Assembly (NCBI GenBank): GCA_041890495.1 | Contig: CP169086.1 | Location: forward strand, 3,596,001-3,660,000 | From: Escherichia boydii | GTDB lineage: Bacteria > Pseudomonadota > Gammaproteobacteria > Enterobacterales > Enterobacteriaceae | DNA length: 64,000 nucleotides | Reading direction: 5' to 3' | Shown: piece by piece, positions 28,986-37,915 of the stretch | Numbering within the stretch: the first letter of the stretch is position 1 | How the letters are laid out: every line of letters starts with the position of its first letter | Made by a program: the position numbers and the translations under genes | Notes under the pieces: generated by a model | Seen by the model: only the letters and a program-made list of their open reading frames with translations | The model's database searches: none | Told to the model about the DNA's origin: nothing

Positions 28986-30073
28986 TCCTGGCCCCAGTCA
29001 GGTAATAACTCACCTTTTGTCGAGAAGCGGAAACGGTGTTGATCCCAGCCTTGTCCAAACAGGGTCAGCACATAGTTGTAATAGGCATCGCTGCCGGGAA
29101 AGTTATCGGCCACGCGCTGGCGCTGAACGGCCTGCGCATCGCGGTTTTGTAAAAAAGGCAGCATGGCGGCAGAAAAACCGACCGGTCCTTTACCCTGCGC
29201 TTTCCCCGTAGCCACATCCACTTTTTCCGGCGGATAACCGTTTTTCTCAGTGAATGTCGCCATCGGTTTAAACCGGTTGAGCATCCGCGCTTTTTGCGGA
29301 TCGCTGTCAGGCATCATGCCTACCCACATGTAAACGCGGATAGCGTCGTAGCTGCTGATCAATGTTTTTTCGGCTTTTAGCTGCCAGCCTTTGTCTTTCT
29401 CATAGCGCACCCAGTCTGGCGAAAAGCCTTTCGGGGCGGTTTCCAGCAATAAACGTTGATTGGTTTCGCGCAGCGTAGTCCACGGCGCGCCAAAGCGGGT
29501 GAAATACTGCGCCAGCGTCGGCGGCAGGTAGCTGGGGTTAAAACGCCAGCTGTTATCCTCAGCAAAACCCACTTTGCCCGGTAACAACATGGAACCCAGC
29601 CCAGGCACCGTCACCACTTCCTCCCGCGCGATACGTTTTAGCAACGCGCTGCCGATGTCGGTATAACGCTGCTCTTTCCACAAACGCCCCGCCTCCAGCA
29701 ATGACCAGGCCATCCAGACATCACCATCGGAGGCCGAATTGCTGTCCAGCACTTCCCACTTACTGTTCTCTTTCTTGCCCCACAGCCAGGCGGGCAAACC
29801 TTCTTTTAAAGAACCCTGAGCGAGATTGTTCTGCGTCCAGTCGAGAATATTATCGAAAGCTGCACGGTCGTTAGCCGCCAGGGCAAAGAACATACCGTAA
29901 CTTTGCCCTTCGGAGGTGGTGATTTTGCGCGCGTCGCTGGGGTCGATGACGCGCCCTTCCTGACTGATGTAATCCTTTTTAAACTGCTCCCAGGCAGGCC
30001 AGGTACAGGCTGCCTGAACACTAAAGGCAGCCAGCAGCAGCATCGTCACGATTCCACTACGCAACACATTCAT
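28967..30073 (-). CDS. bcsZ: Periplasmic endo-1,4-beta-D-glucanase BcsZ (GH8)
   Basis: BcsZ trims cellulose in the periplasm during export. The 368-residue protein starts MNVLRSGIVTMLLLAAFSVQA, a signal peptide. Glycoside hydrolase family 8 residues are visible: catalytic acid Glu55 in TTSEGQSYG, the SASDGDVWMAWSLL block near 115, and the catalytic Asp of SSYDAIRVYMW near residue 243. I chose the Met at 30073 over the one at 30079 because it gives the known length. The gene starts 6 bases after bcsB and overlaps bcsC. It is of E. coli type, with a few substitutions from K-12 as I remember it. Confidence 0.96.
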   Translation of the reverse strand: MNVLRSGIVTMLLLAAFSVQAACTWPAWEQFKKDYISQEGRVIDPSDARKITTSEGQSYGMFFALAANDRAAFDNILDWTQNNLAQGSLKEGLPAWLWGKKENSKWEVLDSNSASDGDVWMAWSLLEAGRLWKEQRYTDIGSALLKRIAREEVVTVPGLGSMLLPGKVGFAEDNSWRFNPSYLPPTLAQYFTRFGAPWTTLRETNQRLLLETAPKGFSPDWVRYEKDKGWQLKAEKTLISSYDAIRVYMWVGMMPDSDPQKARMLNRFKPMATFTEKNGYPPEKVDVATGKAQGKGPVGFSAAMLPFLQNRDAQAVQRQRVADNFPGSDAYYNYVLTLFGQGWDQHRFRFSTKGELLPDWGQECVNSH

Positions 30074-30079
30074 CTTCAA

Positions 30080-32410
30080 TTACTCGTTATCCGGGTTAAG
30101 ACGACGACGACTAATAATTCGCAGCAGACGCCACAGTACCCATGCCAGCAATATCACACTGATAGCCGCCAGCACCGCCAGCAGAATCGGATGGTTTGCC
30201 AGCGCATACCACACGCGCTCGAACCACGGCAGATGACCTACGTAATAAACGTCGCCAACACGTAGGCTGTTGATACCGGACTCGCGGATCACCGCGACCG
30301 AACCGAACATGGTGGCGCGTTTGCCGCTATCGTTCACCGCATCGTTAAGCATTTCATAACCGCGTGGGCTATCTGCCAACAGCGCAATCACGCTGCGCTG
30401 GTCGTTATACGGCGACTGGAAGCCAATCACCGCCGCCATCGCACCGGAAGAGGTCAGCGTTGACCGGGTTTCTGCCGCGCGATCGCTCTCGTCCGGCACA
30501 ATGCCGGGGAACGGGGTCTGGCGCATCGGTGTTTTCACCCAGCTTTCGGTCGCCTGCACCAATAGGTCGATCTGCTTATCGTCTTTCAGTTTGTCCGGGA
30601 TACCACCGATGATCATGATGTCGGCATCTTTGCCCTGAATGGTGCTGCCATCATCGGTCACCGTCAGATTAATCGCCGGGAAGCCCGTCTGTGCGCCGAT
30701 AAAACCAACAGTATTCAGCAACGTTTCCATCTGTGCTTCGTTAGGCGCTTTCGGCATCACGGTGATGGTTTGCGACAGATCCGCCATCCGGCTGAATGGG
30801 AAGCCCGCGTTAGCAAAGGCGCGTAGATCCGGCATCGGGATGAAGTGGTAATACTTCGAGAAGTCGATGGTGGAGTCGTCACCAATCACCACATGATTCT
30901 GCACCGGCTGGAAGGTAATACAGTTATCCACCGAACCGCCCGGCATCGGGTTCATATACTCAAAGTCGAAGCGCAGCTGGTTGGTCGCGCCCAGTTTCAG
31001 CGCCGGAATAGAGACATCTGTTTTGCCATCCAGCAAACCTTGTAATACCGGAATCCGCAGCAGCAGGCGGTTCGCCTCCTGTTTGCTGCTCAGGTTGAAG
31101 GATTGCAGGAACTGGTTATTCAGGCTGATATCCATCCGCGAACTGTCTTTCACCGGCGGCATGGTGTAGCGGTAATTAATATCCATATCAATGCCGGTAC
31201 TGCGCATCAGGTAGAGATCCGGCGGCAGGTTTAGCGAAACGTTAATCGCTGCTGGCTCAAGACCGCTGGATTGTAACTGTTCTTCATAGGTTTTCAGTTC
31301 GCCAAATGTGACCGGACGATCGGTACGTACCCAGTTCGGCGCATCGTACGGCTTACGCGGTAGCAGCGGTTTCACTTCATTCACTACCACGCTTTCACCA
31401 CGGAACAGAATGTTACCCTGAGCGATACCTTTCGCTGCCTGCAACAGGTCTTTGTCGTCACGACCAAACACCACCAGCAGTTTGACGTAAGGATTCTGCG
31501 GATGGTTAATCATCTCAATCACCGGGGCTTTTACCGCCGGATGATCGCGCAGGAAGTCCGGCCGTTTGTCGTTGGTTGCAAAGACAATGGCATTACGATC
31601 CGGCAGTTGGTTATAGAGCACCGGGAAGTTCTGCCCACGCCAGCCAGAACGCGAACCAAACCACGAGGCGACAATGGCAGAGGCTTGTTGCAGCCCAACA
31701 TCCGGCGCACCCGCAAAGACCATCGGCAAGGTGTTAGTACGGTTATCGCGCGGGTCAAAGAATGGCACCGGGAAGTGTGACAGGTCATTCTTCACATTCA
31801 GGGTCTGATAGGTCAGATCCAGTCCACTGCTCCGCCCAACATCCAGCCAAAGCGTGGTGCTGGCCGGGTTTTCGCACACGTCCTGATAATGGCCGACAAA
31901 CTCCAGCCGTACACGGTTGAAGTCGGTAATAAACAGTGGGTTAATGGGCATTTGCGCCAGCGTTTTTTTACCCAACTGTTCTTTGGTCACTGGCAGCACG
32001 CCCATCAGTTCATCATTGAGATAAACCTTTAACTGCGACTGGACAGGCAGTAACGATGGCGATGGGGTGTATTCGAGGTTGAGCATCGCCTTCGTCACCA
32101 CTTCATCGCTGCGCATACCAAACTCAATGCTGCCGTTCGGGTTAATGCCACGTAGCACCATGCTGCCCGGCGGCGGTGCAATTTGCGCAAAGGTCAGCTT
32201 CACATCACGCGAAGGACCGTTCTGCGCCACGACTGGCGCATCAGCGCCCTGCACGCCCGGCATCACTTGCCCCACTTGTTCCGTCTGGGCGGCTACAGCT
32301 GGCTCAGCATTGATCAGTGGTTGCGTTGCTGGCGTCGCCTGCGTCATGAAAGAGGGGAACGCACTCATCCCCATAGCCACTGCACAAATCCAGAATAGTT
32401 TTCTTTTCAT
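30080..32410 (-). CDS. bcsB: Cellulose synthase periplasmic subunit BcsB
   Basis: BcsB is the periplasmic, membrane-anchored partner of BcsA; it guides the glucan chain and is needed for catalysis. The 776-residue protein has a signal peptide (MKRKLFWICAVAMGMSAFPSFMTQA cleavage region), alternating carbohydrate-binding and flavodoxin-like domains, and a C-terminal membrane helix (PILLAVLAAISVILLAWVL) followed by a basic tail. The start at 32410 is 10 bases after the bcsA stop; the earlier in-frame Met at 32497 lies inside bcsA. It is three residues shorter than the K-12 protein as I recall it (missing one NPQ in the Q-rich linker), otherwise E. coli-like. Confidence 0.95.
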   Translation of the reverse strand: MKRKLFWICAVAMGMSAFPSFMTQATPATQPLINAEPAVAAQTEQVGQVMPGVQGADAPVVAQNGPSRDVKLTFAQIAPPPGSMVLRGINPNGSIEFGMRSDEVVTKAMLNLEYTPSPSLLPVQSQLKVYLNDELMGVLPVTKEQLGKKTLAQMPINPLFITDFNRVRLEFVGHYQDVCENPASTTLWLDVGRSSGLDLTYQTLNVKNDLSHFPVPFFDPRDNRTNTLPMVFAGAPDVGLQQASAIVASWFGSRSGWRGQNFPVLYNQLPDRNAIVFATNDKRPDFLRDHPAVKAPVIEMINHPQNPYVKLLVVFGRDDKDLLQAAKGIAQGNILFRGESVVVNEVKPLLPRKPYDAPNWVRTDRPVTFGELKTYEEQLQSSGLEPAAINVSLNLPPDLYLMRSTGIDMDINYRYTMPPVKDSSRMDISLNNQFLQSFNLSSKQEANRLLLRIPVLQGLLDGKTDVSIPALKLGATNQLRFDFEYMNPMPGGSVDNCITFQPVQNHVVIGDDSTIDFSKYYHFIPMPDLRAFANAGFPFSRMADLSQTITVMPKAPNEAQMETLLNTVGFIGAQTGFPAINLTVTDDGSTIQGKDADIMIIGGIPDKLKDDKQIDLLVQATESWVKTPMRQTPFPGIVPDESDRAAETRSTLTSSGAMAAVIGFQSPYNDQRSVIALLADSPRGYEMLNDAVNDSGKRATMFGSVAVIRESGINSLRVGDVYYVGHLPWFERVWYALANHPILLAVLAAISVILLAWVLWRLLRIISRRRLNPDNE

Positions 32411-32420
32411 CGCGTTATCA

Positions 32421-35039
32421 TCATTGTTGAGCCAAAGCCTGATCCGATGGTTGTGCCGTTTCGCTCCGCTCCGGGCGGCGCGGAATAAACGATACAACCC
32501 AGGAAACCAGAGAAGTCAGCACACGGAATATGCCCTTCACCGAAGAAGGCGCAAACTCCGCCAGATGGCGGTAGCCACGGAAGCCGAGCTTCAGAATATC
32601 CAGCAGACTTTCCAGCGGCTTATCTTCCGGGTAGCTGTCCTGCCAGAGCGCCCATGTATCCGCACGGGCAAACGTACACTGCACAAAATCGATATGTTGC
32701 TGGGTGGTGAGCGGCATTAATTTCAGCCCAACTTCATTACCCATCACGCGCGCCACCTGGGTCGGGAAGACGTATTCCTGCTGACCGCGTTTAAGCAACA
32801 GATTCACTTTCTGCCCTTCCAGAATCTGCGCCTGACCGTTGATCTTGATCCCCAAACCACCGTCGGAGAAATCCTGAACGGTACACGAGAAGAGGTGACC
32901 ATCTTCGCGGGCAATTGCCGCGGGCATCGTCATCTCCACGCGGTGCGATCGGCGTACCTGTTTGCTTTCTACCGATACCGCAACTGCGCCGCCAAGAACA
33001 ATCAGGTTGTAGAACACCCACACCATACTGACGACCACGGTGAGCATCTCGGTTGGCGGGCCATAGAAGTAGCGCCAGATGCCTACCGCAACGCCCACCA
33101 GGTTGAGCAGGACAAGGAAGATGTAGGGCCGCGAGATCACCCAGTCGACGTACTCTTCTTCCACCAGTCCACCTTTGGCGGTGACGTTAAATTTGCCTTT
33201 GTGCGGGTTAATCAGCGCCACCAGCGTCGGTGGTGCGATATACCACGCCAGCACCGTTTCGTAGATTTCACTCCAGAAAGAGTGGCGATATTTGCCCTGG
33301 ATCTTGGAGTTGGTCAGGCTGGCATGGATCATATGCGGCAGCACGAATAGGGCGATCATCAACGCTGGCGCATAGATGATGTAGGCATGAAGCAGCAGGA
33401 ACGCCAGCGGCGCAGTCAGGAAGATCAGCCGTGGAATGCCCGACAAGAAGTGGAACATGGCGTTGACGTAGCACAGCCGCTGAGCAAACTTCAGTCCTTT
33501 ACCGGTGAGCGGGTTATCGAGACGAAAGATTTGTACCATCCCGCGCGCCCAGCGAATACGCTGACCGATATGCGCCGACAGACTTTCGGTCACCAGCCCC
33601 GCCGCCTGCGGAATACGCATATACGCGGAGGTATAGCCACGACGGTGCAAACGCAGAGAAGTATGCGCATCTTCAGTCACGGTTTCGACAGCAATGCCGC
33701 CAATTTCATCCAGCGGCTTACGACGAATCACCGCACAGGAACCGCAGAAGAAAGTGGCGTCCCACATATCGTTGCCATCCTGCACCAGACCATAGAACAG
33801 CGTGCCTTCGTTCGGTGTTTTACGAAAACGCCCCAGGTTGCGTTCAAACGGGTCCGGCGAGAAGAAGTGGTGTGGAGTCTGCATCATCGCCAGCTGTTTC
33901 TCTTTCAGGAACCAGCCCATGGTCATTTGCAGGAACGATCGCGTTGGTACGTGGTCGCAGTCGAAAATCGACACGAACTCGCCTTTGGCATATTTCAGCG
34001 CATTGTTGATGTTGCCCGCTTTCGCATGTTCATGAGTGGTACGGGCGATATATTTCACCCCCACGTTTTGCGCAAACTGGCGAAACTCTTCCCTACCGCC
34101 GTCATCGAGGATCCAGATGTTCAGCTTGTCTTTCGGCCAGTCGATACCCAGCGAGGCGTAAATAGTATTTTTCACCACGTTGAGATCTTCGTTGTAAGTC
34201 GGGACAAAGATATCCACCGACGGCCACAGCGACATATCTTTCGGCAATGGCACCGGCTGACGATTCAGCGGCCATACTACCTGGAAGTAGCCGAGCACCA
34301 GCACAATCCACGCGTACGTTTCAGCGAAGAGCAGAATAAGCCCGCACACCAGGCTGACCGGATCGTCCCAGTTCAGCGTAGAGGTGTAACGCCACCAGAT
34401 ATAACGGCAAGAAACGGTCAGCGACAGCACAATCAACATTAGCGCCGAGAAGCGCCCCGGCATCCGCCGTACGATCAGCGCTACACCCCACAGCAGCATC
34501 AGGAAGATAAACTGCGCCAGCGGGTTAAACGGTTGAGTAACGCAGATTAACGCCAGAATCAGCGAGAAGGTGACGATGATACCGAGGATCAACCGCCGCG
34601 CCCCGGCACTCAAATGACCGAGCTCTTTTTTCTCATCAAGATGCTGTGTTTTATGGCTAACGCGCTCAGGCAGCTCGTTCATCCATTGATGGTAACGTCC
34701 ACGAATATTTTGCAGACCTGAAAATGCCCGCCTGCGCGGTTTCGGCGTTTCTTTGCGCGATGCACCGATCAATAACCAGCATGTTTGAATGAGATAACGG
34801 ACCGGGTCCAGCGGACGCGGACGCGAGGCGTTGATATGCGGATACAGGTTTTTATGTTCTGCGCGAATACGCTGCCAGCGCGGGTGCTCCAGCGGAATAA
34901 AAATCCAGGCCAGGATCATCCAGAAACAGCCGAGCGTCGCGCTGAAAGCCGACGCACCGTGACGACGATAATCGCGATAACGCCCGATAAGCCGCGCGTT
35001 GACCGGCGGGATAAGCAACCACCGGGTCAGGATACTCAT
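32421..35039 (-). CDS. bcsA: Cellulose synthase catalytic subunit BcsA (UDP-forming)
   Basis: BcsA is the processive GT2 glycosyltransferase that polymerises glucose from UDP-glucose and threads the chain across the inner membrane. Over 872 residues I see N-terminal membrane helices, the GT2 core with DDGG, DCDH (DxD), TED and QRIRW motifs, further helices, and a C-terminal PilZ domain with RRSHR and DFSDGGLG, which bind the activator c-di-GMP. I chose the ATG at 35039 (MSILTRWLLIPPVNAR), which overlaps the bcsQ stop (ATGA); a longer reading to 35087 lies inside bcsQ. The sequence is near-identical to K-12. It needs BcsB, and BcsQ/R/E for normal output. Confidence 0.97.
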   Translation of the reverse strand: MSILTRWLLIPPVNARLIGRYRDYRRHGASAFSATLGCFWMILAWIFIPLEHPRWQRIRAEHKNLYPHINASRPRPLDPVRYLIQTCWLLIGASRKETPKPRRRAFSGLQNIRGRYHQWMNELPERVSHKTQHLDEKKELGHLSAGARRLILGIIVTFSLILALICVTQPFNPLAQFIFLMLLWGVALIVRRMPGRFSALMLIVLSLTVSCRYIWWRYTSTLNWDDPVSLVCGLILLFAETYAWIVLVLGYFQVVWPLNRQPVPLPKDMSLWPSVDIFVPTYNEDLNVVKNTIYASLGIDWPKDKLNIWILDDGGREEFRQFAQNVGVKYIARTTHEHAKAGNINNALKYAKGEFVSIFDCDHVPTRSFLQMTMGWFLKEKQLAMMQTPHHFFSPDPFERNLGRFRKTPNEGTLFYGLVQDGNDMWDATFFCGSCAVIRRKPLDEIGGIAVETVTEDAHTSLRLHRRGYTSAYMRIPQAAGLVTESLSAHIGQRIRWARGMVQIFRLDNPLTGKGLKFAQRLCYVNAMFHFLSGIPRLIFLTAPLAFLLLHAYIIYAPALMIALFVLPHMIHASLTNSKIQGKYRHSFWSEIYETVLAWYIAPPTLVALINPHKGKFNVTAKGGLVEEEYVDWVISRPYIFLVLLNLVGVAVGIWRYFYGPPTEMLTVVVSMVWVFYNLIVLGGAVAVSVESKQVRRSHRVEMTMPAAIAREDGHLFSCTVQDFSDGGLGIKINGQAQILEGQKVNLLLKRGQQEYVFPTQVARVMGNEVGLKLMPLTTQQHIDFVQCTFARADTWALWQDSYPEDKPLESLLDILKLGFRGYRHLAEFAPSSVKGIFRVLTSLVSWVVSFIPRRPERSETAQPSDQALAQQ

Positions 35040-35786
35040 GATGCACTCCCGACTGGCGTTTTCAGCCCGGAGTAGTTCAACAGGCACCAGTTCGCCAGCG
35101 TCAGTATCTCTTCAGCCGCAGCGCATCACTGCGGTATTCACCGACTGGTTGCTTAGCCGCCAGGCATTCAGCCATCGCTTCATCACGATGAATGAGCATC
35201 GGCAGCAATCGGCGCTGGCTTTGCAACCAAAGCTGGTAAATATCGTCCTGAACCTGACTGCCAATACGGAAGTCATTAATCAAAATATGTGCGCATCCGG
35301 CAGCGCTTGCTGATGCAGGCGGATATGGCAGTTCGCATCGACGTTAACGATCGAGAGGACGTGATCGCACTGGGCGATAAGCTGTCGTGTCAGCGTACCG
35401 GCACCGTGCGGCAGATCCAGCAGGATCCACTTGTAGTGCCCCTTTTCTTTGAGGGTTTGCAGCGCCAGCGTGAACTGCGAAAAAAGGCGCTGATACGCGG
35501 CTTCATTCTCGCGTTCCGCGGTGGTCAGTTGACCAAACGGCAGCAGATCGAGCTGGGAGGTATAGCGCATCCCTGCATCCTGCCAGTCTTTATCATCAAG
35601 CAGCGCGCGGGCCCAGCCCTCTTCGCGAGTAAAGTCGACGTTAAACGACATACGCAACAAATTATCGGCGCAGGCGTCAATAACCAGCACCGATTCACCT
35701 AAAAGCTGTAATGACCACGCCAGCGCCGCGGTAACAGATGTGGTACCCACACCGCCACGGACGCCCTGTAATCCGAGTATGGCCAT
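35036..35786 (-). pseudogene. bcsQ: Cellulose operon ParA/MinD-like protein BcsQ, two frameshifts
   Basis: BcsQ is a SIMIBI-class ATPase needed for cellulose production. The frame starts MAILGLQGVRGGVGTTS at 35786, 11 bases after bcsR. It should end at the TGA that overlaps the bcsA start, but it breaks after 168 residues: one base is missing near 35294 (GATGGCGCAC reads GATGCGCAC on the coding strand) and another near 35119 (CTGGCGGC reads CTGCGGC). With both restored the gene is exactly 753 bases, the normal 250 residues. The first ~150 residues are diverged from K-12 and the rest is E. coli-identical, so it is also a chimera. Codon 6 is TTA, so the K-12 stop at that codon is absent. Confidence 0.88.
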
Positions 35787-35797
35787 CAATGGCTCCC

Positions 35798-35986
35798 TTA
35801 TTGTTGATGGGCGAATTCAGCTAATAACGGCCAGCGTTTAATAGCCGCGGCCAACTGTTCCCGCTGGGAAATATCGGTGTAATCTATTTCAGGTAAAGAA
35901 AAGGCCTGCGTCAGCGCCAGAAAATCGTTTTGGAATGTGTAACCCAGGGTCGAGTCGACTGGGGTACCAGATTCATTATTATCCAT
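35798..35986 (-). CDS. bcsR: Cellulose biosynthesis protein BcsR
   Basis: This small 62-residue protein (YhjR) forms a complex with BcsQ and supports assembly of the cellulose synthase. The start at 35986 (MDNNESGTP) gives the known length. The conserved C-terminal half has LTQAFSLPEIDYTDISQREQ and LAAAIKRWPLLAEF. It is the first gene of the leftward bcs operon and divergent from bcsE; the 175-base gap between them must contain both promoters. It is diverged from K-12 at many positions, in the same tract as bcsE and the bcsQ 5' half. Confidence 0.93.
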   Translation of the reverse strand: MDNNESGTPVDSTLGYTFQNDFLALTQAFSLPEIDYTDISQREQLAAAIKRWPLLAEFAHQQ

Positions 35987-36161
35987 TCTTTTTCCATCCC
36001 TTTGAGGAAAATCGCACGCTAAAGAAGTTGCGGGGCTTCCTGCCCTGACAAATTTCATTTACATGCTAAATCTGATGTTCTTTAATTTCAATGTTAGGTT
36101 TATTTCTACGCTTTCGCTAGTAAACTGAGATACAGATAAATTAGACGAAAAGAGGGACACC

Positions 36162-37724
36162 GTGGACTCCATATTTTCTATTGGCATCCAGTCATTATGG
36201 GACGAATTGAGCCACATGCCAGTCGGAGGAGTCTGGTGGATTAATACGGACCGAAATGAAGATGCTATCAGTCTGGTAAACCAGACAATTGCTGCCCAGG
36301 ATAAGGATTCCCGCGTGGCCGTCATTAGCATGGGCGAAGATCCGAAGAAAATTATCACGCTGGAAAACGATCGCGGGCCTCAGACGGTGCGATTATTTTC
36401 CATGACATCGGATGCCGATAGTCTATACTTTTTGTCCCGCGATGTTCAGTGCACTATTGATCCGGATCACTATTTGGTGATCCTTAAATGCGCAAATAAC
36501 GTCCTGCAAAATATCCCTGCAGAAAAACTGCTGCCGTGGCTGGAAAAAATCAATAAATGGGCAAAATTTCAAAATTGCACGCTATTGATAGTCAATCCCG
36601 GCAGTAATAATGACAAGCTGTTCTCACTTTTAATGGGTGAATATCGTTCCCTGTTCGGTCTGGCAAGCGTTCGTGACCAGGTGGGAAGCTATCTCTACGA
36701 TATTGCTTTCTGGTGTAATGAAAAAGGCGTGAGCGCCAGGCAACAACTTACGCTGAAACAAATCGAGGGTAAGTGGCACCTGGCACAGCAGGAAGAAACC
36801 GTGGTGCAGCCGCGCAGTGATGAAAAACGCATTCTGAGCCATATCGCGGTTTTAGAGGGAGCGCCCGCCCTGTCGGAAAACTGGTCGCTGTTTGAATCTA
36901 ACGAAGACCTTTTCCATGAAGCCCGCACAACCCAGGCGGCAACCCTTATTTTCTCATTGATGCAGAATAACCAGATTGAGACGCTGGCAAGGCAGATCCA
37001 CACCTTGCGCCGCCAGCGCGGAAGCGCGTTAAAAATCATCGTGCGCGAAAACAATACCAGCCTGCGCGCCACCGATGAGCGTCTGCTCCTGGGCTGTGGT
37101 GCAAATATGGTCATTCCCTGGAACGCGCCGCTGTCACGCTGCCTGACGCTTATCGAAAGCGTTCAGGGCCAGCAGTTTAGCCGCCATGTGCCGGAAGACA
37201 TTTCTACGCTGCTCTCTATGACGCAGCCGATGAAGCTGCGTGGATACCAAAAATGGGATACCTTCTGCGACGCCGTGGGCAACATGATGAACAACACGCT
37301 TCTTCCTGCTGACGGAAAAGGGGTTATGGTTGCCCTGCGCCCTGTTCCGGGTATCCGCGTTGAACAGGCGCTTACCTTATGCCGCCCTAACCGTACAGGG
37401 GACATCATGACCATTGGCGACAATCGCCTGGTGCTGTTTTTGTCCTTCTGCCGGGTAAACGATCTCGATACGGCGCTTAACCACATCTTCCCCCTGCCTA
37501 CAGGGGATATTTTCTCGAACCGTATGATTTGGTTCGAAGATAATACGATTAGCGCGGAGCTGGTGCAGATGCGTGCGCTCCAGCCGGAACAATGGGCTAA
37601 ACCGCTCGCTATCAAGAGCGATGCCAAACCGATCCTCAATGCCAGACATGATGGACACGTCTGGCGTCGGGTTCCGGAACCCCTTCGCTTATTAACAGAC
37701 AACGCGGAGAACGCATCATCATGA
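36162..37724 (+). CDS. bcsE: c-di-GMP-binding cellulose regulator BcsE
   Basis: BcsE binds c-di-GMP through its C-terminal GIL domain and raises cellulose output at the BcsA/BcsF membrane complex. The 520-residue protein starts at a GTG (MDSIFSIGIQSLWDEL) preceded by AAGAGGG. The c-di-GMP contact motif RxxD is visible as LCRPNRTGDIMTIG near residue 410. It overlaps bcsF by four bases (ATGA). The homology to K-12 BcsE is clear but with many substitutions, so it is of the non-E. coli type, more conserved in its C-terminal half. Confidence 0.94.
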   Translation: MDSIFSIGIQSLWDELSHMPVGGVWWINTDRNEDAISLVNQTIAAQDKDSRVAVISMGEDPKKIITLENDRGPQTVRLFSMTSDADSLYFLSRDVQCTIDPDHYLVILKCANNVLQNIPAEKLLPWLEKINKWAKFQNCTLLIVNPGSNNDKLFSLLMGEYRSLFGLASVRDQVGSYLYDIAFWCNEKGVSARQQLTLKQIEGKWHLAQQEETVVQPRSDEKRILSHIAVLEGAPALSENWSLFESNEDLFHEARTTQAATLIFSLMQNNQIETLARQIHTLRRQRGSALKIIVRENNTSLRATDERLLLGCGANMVIPWNAPLSRCLTLIESVQGQQFSRHVPEDISTLLSMTQPMKLRGYQKWDTFCDAVGNMMNNTLLPADGKGVMVALRPVPGIRVEQALTLCRPNRTGDIMTIGDNRLVLFLSFCRVNDLDTALNHIFPLPTGDIFSNRMIWFEDNTISAELVQMRALQPEQWAKPLAIKSDAKPILNARHDGHVWRRVPEPLRLLTDNAENASS

Positions 37725-37915
37725 ATATCAGCGATATCATTCAACTGGTTATATTCTGTGCGCTGATCTTTTTCCCGCTTGGCTACTATGCGCGCCATTC
37801 CATACGCCGTATCCGTGATACGGCCAGAGTGCTGTTTATTAAACCTCGCTATGTAAAACCAGCCGGAACACTGACACGGGCATCACACGTCAAGGCAGAC
37901 CGAAAACATGACTAA
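37721..37915 (+). CDS. bcsF: Cellulose biosynthesis membrane protein BcsF
   Basis: A 64-residue single-pass inner-membrane protein that tethers BcsE and works with BcsG. The N-terminal helix (IIQLVIFCALIFFPLGYYA) is followed by a basic segment (RHSIRRIRD) and a conserved KPRYVKPAGTL motif. It overlaps bcsE by 4 bases and bcsG by 8 bases, so all three are translationally coupled. It is of non-E. coli type. Confidence 0.93.
   Translation: MNISDIIQLVIFCALIFFPLGYYARHSIRRIRDTARVLFIKPRYVKPAGTLTRASHVKADRKHD

Noticed and set aside
35773..35786. Possible K-12-like nonsense codon at bcsQ codon 6
   Set aside because: The codon is TTA (Leu) here, so the K-12 stop is not present; the disruption in this gene is different.
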